A stretch of DNA of 36,442 nt from DAISIK01 sp036822055 (GTDB lineage: Bacteria > Verrucomicrobiota > Verrucomicrobiia > Opitutales > Puniceicoccaceae). The notes under the pieces were generated by a model. It made no database searches. It saw nothing but the letters and a program-made list of their open reading frames with translations, and had not been told where the DNA came from. The translations under genes were made by a program, and so were the position numbers. The stretch covers positions 1-36,442 of the forward strand of contig DAISIK010000032.1 in NCBI GenBank assembly GCA_036822055.1. Reading direction: 5' to 3'. Shown here one piece after another: positions 31,809 to 36,442 of this stretch; position 1 is the first letter of the stretch, and each line of letters opens with the position of its first letter.

Positions 31809-33674
31809 ATGCCCCGTCTGATTACCCCTTCCGTACTGGTCCTGCTCCTCGTCAGCCTCCTCGGGGGTAAATTCAGCTCAGCATCGGGCGTCCTTCCCGA
31901 ACTGGTCGAGGCAGAGGATCATCCCGCTGCCGAGAGTGAGGTACTTCAGGATGGAGGGGCTTCCTCGGGAGCCTACCTGCACAATCCCCGCGTTTACCAC
32001 CCGCTACTCATTCATCCTGTCCCGGACTCCAGAGATCCATTCGATCTTTGGGTCCGGGTAAGGGGGCAGGCTGTCCAACTGAAGGGGATTCAAGCCGGAG
32101 GAGCTCAAAAGGAGTTCAATTGGCTCTTTGACTCTCCACCACAGTGGACTTGGCTGCGGTTTGGTAGCTTTTCTCGATCCGATCTCGGAGAGCAAATCCT
32201 CATCCTCTCCGGCCCGGGAGCCGAGGATTCCCGATCCGGCATCGATGCCATTGCCTTCCGACCTGTGGGTTCCCCTGCCCCCGGCACGACGAACCTCACC
32301 GGTGCCCCAAGTCTCGAAACCGCTGCCCTCGCCGGCGGGATCGCTACTAAACCTTCGGCACAGAAGTCAGCCCTCACCTCTCTGAAGATTGCCAGGCTCC
32401 CCGAGCCGAAACAGTCCACCCCACACCAATTTTCCGTTGCCATCTTCCAGGGATTCAAGCCGGAGGTTACCCACGATCCCCGGTACCAGGAAGCCGTCGC
32501 CTACCTCAAGTCTGGCACCCTCCGCTACCACTATGCTGGTATGGCAGGCGATTCGCGCAAAAACCCCGCCGCTCTCACCCGACCAGACCTCCAGGATTGG
32601 GATCGCGAAAAACTTCTCCACACCATGGCTCCTCCCCTCGGCGATGGAGCACGCCGGGTTTTCAATATCTCATCCTGGCCCAGTTGGATGGATGCCGATA
32701 GAGACGGCTTTCTCGACTCCGACCAATTCGACAGCTTTGCCGAGTTCTGTGCCGAGGCAGTCCGCATCCTCAATATTGAGGGAGGTCTTGGCATCGAGTA
32801 CTTTGAGATCACCAACGAGAAGGATGGACGCTACTGGGTCGATTTACGGCGGGCTGGCCTTCCCGATCGCCTCCTCGAACTGGCTGACATCTATAACCGC
32901 GCCGCCGTCGCCATGAAAGCGGTTGATCCGTCCATCAAAACCGGTGGCCCGTCCATCATGCGCCCCGATTACCTTGACGACATTGAGGCCTTTGCCGCAG
33001 CTACCCTGCCCAATCTCGATTTTCTTTCCGTACATGCCTACGCAAGTGGCGACCTCAACGAATCCGACGCCAGCATTTACGACAAATCCCGGCGCATCGG
33101 CCAGCACCTACGGGATATCCGCGAGCGTCTGGATAAAATCGATCCACAAAATTCGGTCGAAATCCACCTCAACGAATATAACATCTCCTGGACGTGGGAA
33201 ACCCGTGAGCCCCGCATGACCAACCACAAAGGGGCCGTCTTCGATGCCCTCTGTTTCATTGAATTCGTTCACGCCGGTCTCGACGTGGGCAACGCCTGGA
33301 ACGAGTACGATGGAATCTACGGTAAGATCGGTCACAACTTTGAGCTGCGACCCGCCGCTCACCTCTTCCACCTCGCCAATACCCATATGATCGGGGCAGT
33401 CCTCGACGCTCAAACGGATACCGAGCACCTTCTTGAAATTCTCGCAGTCGAAAAATCGCCCAACGGTCTACATCTCATGGTTGTCAACCGCACCGATTTT
33501 CCCCAGCAACTCAGCCTTCGTCAGCCATCTTCCTTCTCCGTTACTCAATGGCAGCGAATTGATGAATCCGGCCTCCACCAGGGCAGCTCCGAGCCCTCCC
33601 TCAACCAGGCCAGCGGGGTCTCTCTGCCCCGCCACTCCGTCACTTTCTTTCAGCTCCAATCCGAGTTGCGCTGA
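31809..33674 (+). CDS. Secreted GH39-like glycoside hydrolase with N-terminal accessory domain
   Basis: A 621-residue paralogue of the enzyme at 27728. Signal peptide about residues 1-27. Residues about 30-165 form a jelly-roll, CBM-like domain starting LVEAEDHPAAESE and ending near IDAIAFRP. The GH-A barrel follows after about residue 210: acid/base Glu337 in EITNEKDGRY, nucleophile Glu456 in LNEYNISWTWE, and an EF-hand-like loop DADRDGFLDSD (from residue 295) at the same place as in the paralogue. Thus the binding module is at the opposite end. The palindrome TGTTAACA is four bases before the ATG. Substrate unknown; probably the same glycan family. The trehalase gene begins five bases after the stop. 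Confidence 0.75.
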   Translation: MPRLITPSVLVLLLVSLLGGKFSSASGVLPELVEAEDHPAAESEVLQDGGASSGAYLHNPRVYHPLLIHPVPDSRDPFDLWVRVRGQAVQLKGIQAGGAQKEFNWLFDSPPQWTWLRFGSFSRSDLGEQILILSGPGAEDSRSGIDAIAFRPVGSPAPGTTNLTGAPSLETAALAGGIATKPSAQKSALTSLKIARLPEPKQSTPHQFSVAIFQGFKPEVTHDPRYQEAVAYLKSGTLRYHYAGMAGDSRKNPAALTRPDLQDWDREKLLHTMAPPLGDGARRVFNISSWPSWMDADRDGFLDSDQFDSFAEFCAEAVRILNIEGGLGIEYFEITNEKDGRYWVDLRRAGLPDRLLELADIYNRAAVAMKAVDPSIKTGGPSIMRPDYLDDIEAFAAATLPNLDFLSVHAYASGDLNESDASIYDKSRRIGQHLRDIRERLDKIDPQNSVEIHLNEYNISWTWETREPRMTNHKGAVFDALCFIEFVHAGLDVGNAWNEYDGIYGKIGHNFELRPAAHLFHLANTHMIGAVLDAQTDTEHLLEILAVEKSPNGLHLMVVNRTDFPQQLSLRQPSSFSVTQWQRIDESGLHQGSSEPSLNQASGVSLPRHSVTFFQLQSELR

Positions 33675-33678
33675 GTCC

Positions 33679-34965
33679 GTGGCTTCAGCCAGCCCCTTCA
33701 AAGTGGAATCCATCGTCGCATACCTCCGCCAAAACCTCCCCAAAACCATTGTTCATCCCGGAGATCTCGACGAGAACCATCTGCCCCTTCCCCATCCCTT
33801 CACCACTCCCTGTTTCCGGGGTGAACTCAGAGAGTTTTACTACTGGGACCTCTTCTATTCGCACCTGGGGTTTTCCCACCTCGGGTTTCAACACCAGGCC
33901 CGCCATGATCTTGAAAATCTTTGCGCCCTTGTAGAGCGGTACGGTTTCATTCCCAACGGCAATCGGACCTTTTACCTCAGCCGTAGCCAGCCGCCCCATT
34001 TCGGCCTGATGGTTACCCACTACCTCGCTCAGGAGCCCGCCGATCTACCATTCATCAAACGCCTCTTCAGTGCCCTTAAAACAGAGCTTTGCTTTTGGGA
34101 AACCATGCGGCGCTCTCCGGGCGGACTGTTCCACTACTATGCCCAGGCCAACCCTACCGAATTGCTGGGCTGCGCTGACCATTCTCGAGCCTGGCGGCAA
34201 CCACTCTCGCGGAGTGATCAACTCTATTTTGGCCTCCAGTTCATCGCCGAGTGCGAATCCGGCTGGGACTTTTGCACCACCTACGAACACGACTGCCCCT
34301 CCTGGGCCAGCATTGAGCTAAACAGCCTCCTCGTCCTCAGCTACGCCGCCGCTGCACAATGTGCCAACCATCTCGGCTTCGCTGGCGAACACCATCACTT
34401 TACGAAGAAAAAGAACACTCTGGCCGATCGCTGCCGGCGCGAGCTTTGGGATGAACAACGCTCCATCTTCAACCATCGGCATCTCGCGGAGGACCGTTTC
34501 TCCTCCGTTGTCCACGCCGGATGCTTTTATCCGCTCTTTGCCGGGATCGCCACTGAAGATCAGGCCCGTCGCTCGATTCCCGTGCTGCTCGAAAAACTTG
34601 AAAGGCCCCACGGATTGGTCGCTGCAAATCAGAGTAATTTTTCCTGCGGCCAACAATGGGACACCCCCAATGGTTGGTCACCCTTGACCTATGCCGCCTA
34701 CAGCGGACTCCTTCGCTACGGCCATCACGAGAGTGCCCGACGCCTGGCCCTCAAACACAACGACCTCATCGAAAAGGTTTTTTCCGAAACCGGACACCTC
34801 TGGGAAAAATACAACGTTGTCGAGGGCACCATAGAAGTTGCCAATGAGTATCCCATGCCGCCCATGCTCGGTTGGACAGCCGGCGTCTACATGGTTTTCA
34901 AACAAGCCCTTGCTTCTCCCCTTTCAAATCAGAGTTCACCCCTCCTTCATCATACTCATGCCTGA
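33679..34965 (+). CDS. GH37 trehalase-like glycoside hydrolase
   Basis: A 428-residue protein of family GH37, which so far is known only for cutting alpha,alpha-trehalose to glucose by inversion. The second trehalase signature is intact, QWDTPNGWSP (Gln326 on), and the first is close: RGELREFYYWDLFY. Likely catalytic residues are Asp197 in SGWDF and Glu390 in ANEYPMPP. GNRTFYLSRSQPP is also typical. There is no signal peptide, so it is cytoplasmic. It is about 100 residues shorter than most trehalases, mainly at the N-terminus. The GTG start at 33679 gives a four-base gap after the GH39-like gene; GTG 33703 is an alternative. It overlaps the GH1 gene by eight bases. Confidence 0.85.
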   Translation: MASASPFKVESIVAYLRQNLPKTIVHPGDLDENHLPLPHPFTTPCFRGELREFYYWDLFYSHLGFSHLGFQHQARHDLENLCALVERYGFIPNGNRTFYLSRSQPPHFGLMVTHYLAQEPADLPFIKRLFSALKTELCFWETMRRSPGGLFHYYAQANPTELLGCADHSRAWRQPLSRSDQLYFGLQFIAECESGWDFCTTYEHDCPSWASIELNSLLVLSYAAAAQCANHLGFAGEHHHFTKKKNTLADRCRRELWDEQRSIFNHRHLAEDRFSSVVHAGCFYPLFAGIATEDQARRSIPVLLEKLERPHGLVAANQSNFSCGQQWDTPNGWSPLTYAAYSGLLRYGHHESARRLALKHNDLIEKVFSETGHLWEKYNVVEGTIEVANEYPMPPMLGWTAGVYMVFKQALASPLSNQSSPLLHHTHA

Positions 34966-36322
34966 AAAACCTAGCACCTTTCCCCAGGATTTTATCTGGG
35001 GTGCCGCCACCGCCTCCTATCAAGTCGAGGGCGCCGCCCGCTCCTACGGTCGCGGCAAGTGCGTCTGGGATATGTTTTGCTCGGAGCCGGGGAACACCTT
35101 CGAGGGCGACGATGGCACCGTGGCTTGCGACCACTATCACCGCCTTGAAGAGGATCTCGACCTCATGGCTCGGATCGGTCTTCGTGGCTATCGGTTCTCT
35201 TTCTCATGGCCCCGTCTGATTCCCGAGGGCGTCGGAGCCATCAATCCAGAGGGTCTAGCCTTCTACGACCGCCTCGTCGATGGACTCCTCGCCCGAGGTA
35301 TCCAACCGTGGGCTACCCTTTTCCACTGGGACTATCCATACGCCCTCTTTCTCAAGGGCGGATGGCTCAACCCCGAGAGCCCCCGCTGGTTTGCAGACTA
35401 CACCCGGACAGTCGTCGATCACTTCTCTGATCGGGTACAAAACTGGATGACCCTCAACGAACCCCAGTGCTTCATTGAGCTTGGCCATCATGAGGGGCAA
35501 CACGCCCCCGGTCTTCGGCTCGGTCTTCGCGAAGTTCTCCAAGCCAGTCATCATGTCCTTCTTGCCCACGGACGAGCCGTGGAGGTCATCCGCGAATACG
35601 CCAAGTCAACTCCCCGAGTCGGCTGGGCTCCCGTCGGCCACGGCGTCATCCCGGCCAGCGATTCACCAGCTGATATTGAGGCCGCCCGCCAGGTCACCTT
35701 CGCCGTCGAAGAGGAACGGCTCTGGAATACTGCGTGGTGGTCGGACGCCGCCATCCTCGGCCATTACCCCGAGGCTGGTCTGCGGCGCTATGGACGAGCC
35801 CTGCCAAATTTCCCCAGTTCTGATTTTGCGACCATCAAACAACCACTCGATTTTCACGGCTCCAATCTCTATAACGGGCAAGTTTATCGCATGGGCGACG
35901 ACGGGCCCGAAGTCGTTAAGCGTCATCAGGGCTACCCCCAAAGTACCTACAATTGGAAAATGGAACCAGGGGTCATGTATTGGGTTACCCGCTTCATCTA
36001 CGAACGCTATAAACTACCCCTCGTCATCACCGAAAACGGAACCGCGACGACCGATTGGGTTGAACTGGACGGCTCGGTCAACGATTACGCACGAATCGAC
36101 TTCACCCGTCGCTACCTCCTCGAATTACGCCGGGCCTCCAGCTCAGGCCTACCCATCCTCGGCTATTTTTACTGGTCCCTGATGGATAATTTCGAATGGC
36201 AAAAAGGCTTCTCCATCCGGATGGGTCTCATCCACGTCGACTATCGCGACGGAACCCGCACCCCGAAAGAATCCGCCAACTGGTACCAACAAGTCATCCA
36301 AACCAACGGCGCCAACCTCTGA
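34958..36322 (+). CDS. GH1 beta-glucosidase
   Basis: A 454-residue complete GH1 enzyme that releases beta-linked glucose (or galactose, xylose) from short oligosaccharides with retention. The acid/base Glu168 is in TLNEP, the nucleophile Glu359 in ITENG; FIWGAATASYQVEGA at the N-terminus, FHWDYP and the aglycone-side YFYWSLMDNFEWQKGF are canonical. No signal peptide, so it works in the cytoplasm on imported sugars. The ATG overlaps the trehalase stop by eight bases, so the two are translationally coupled. Longer upstream frames are shadow of the trehalase gene. Confidence 0.93.
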   Translation: MPEKPSTFPQDFIWGAATASYQVEGAARSYGRGKCVWDMFCSEPGNTFEGDDGTVACDHYHRLEEDLDLMARIGLRGYRFSFSWPRLIPEGVGAINPEGLAFYDRLVDGLLARGIQPWATLFHWDYPYALFLKGGWLNPESPRWFADYTRTVVDHFSDRVQNWMTLNEPQCFIELGHHEGQHAPGLRLGLREVLQASHHVLLAHGRAVEVIREYAKSTPRVGWAPVGHGVIPASDSPADIEAARQVTFAVEEERLWNTAWWSDAAILGHYPEAGLRRYGRALPNFPSSDFATIKQPLDFHGSNLYNGQVYRMGDDGPEVVKRHQGYPQSTYNWKMEPGVMYWVTRFIYERYKLPLVITENGTATTDWVELDGSVNDYARIDFTRRYLLELRRASSSGLPILGYFYWSLMDNFEWQKGFSIRMGLIHVDYRDGTRTPKESANWYQQVIQTNGANL

Positions 36323-36376
36323 GCCCCTCTCCGCGCCCTCCCCTCCCGGCGCACCCATCCGGCGCATCTCATCCGG

Positions 36377-36442
36377 CGTCCCTTCAGGACGCGAACCTTT
36401 TTGTCCATTTACACCGGGGTTGAAACCCCGGCCTTTGATCCG
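36377..36442 (+). repeat. Double-hairpin element at the window end, possible repeat or terminator
   Basis: GCGTCC, loop, GGACGC is followed 24 bases later by CCGGGGT, loop TGAA, ACCCCGG. The region after GH1 is otherwise non-coding. Such paired palindromes with intervening T-runs occur as dispersed repeats in other Verrucomicrobia and Planctomycetes, and the second hairpin could also end the GH39-GH37-GH1 transcript. It is cut by the window edge; no other copy was found in this window. Confidence 0.35.

Noticed and set aside
1..36442. CRISPR array, tRNA, rRNA or integrated phage
   Set aside because: No regularly spaced direct repeats, no cloverleaf sequence, no conserved rRNA segment and no phage structural genes were seen.

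Overview
This window most likely comes from a Verrucomicrobiota chromosome, probably class Opitutae. The grounds are a large pseudopilin-like protein resembling Verru_Chthon cassette protein A, a PEP-CTERM protein, an EpsI-type exosortase-associated protein, and a LacI regulator beside secreted glycosidases. This placement rests on gene content alone; no rRNA gene is present. The DNA is moderately GC-rich and C-rich on the + strand, where most genes lie. No tRNA, rRNA, CRISPR array or intact insertion sequence was found.

Layout. 1-2.7 kb: a possible gene start running off the left edge on the - strand, then a GT4 glycosyltransferase and an extended SDR that overlap by ATGA. 2.7-6.35 kb: a patchwork region with a transposase remnant, a VapBC toxin-antitoxin pair, a large exported protein of unknown function and a nuclease-tail (DUF4351-like) remnant. 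6.35-8.6 kb (- strand): a zinc-ribbon membrane protein overlapping the MeaB GTPase, and a small lipoprotein. 8.6-13.8 kb (+): a tight run of an EpsI-like protein, a TauE/SafE-type membrane protein, a small membrane protein, a CcoI/FixI-like copper ATPase and an SGNH-hydrolase lipoprotein. 13.9-16.8 kb (+): CYTH, CHAD and ParA genes, a probable polyphosphate-related operon. 16.9-23.2 kb: citramalate synthase (-), then topoisomerase III, GpmA and class II aldolase (+), ending in a strong intrinsic terminator.

23.3-36.3 kb is the accessory part. It holds the Verru_Chthon A-like protein, an exported protein, a secreted GH39-like enzyme with a C-terminal carbohydrate-binding module, a LacI regulator facing the other way, a PEP-CTERM protein, a second GH39-like enzyme with its accessory domain at the N-terminus, a GH37 trehalase and a GH1 beta-glucosidase. 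The last three are nearly contiguous and read as one glycan-degradation operon: export and cutting outside, then hydrolysis of small sugars inside. An identical 12-base near-palindrome lies upstream of the Verru_Chthon A-like gene and in the LacI/PEP-CTERM divergent promoter, suggesting a shared regulator.

The most interesting items are the CYTH-CHAD-ParA operon (candidate polyphosphate-granule positioning), the paired GH39-like enzymes with a conserved EF-hand-like loop and swapped domain order, the shared 12-mer operator, and a large exported protein whose signal peptide is only complete if translation starts at ATT.
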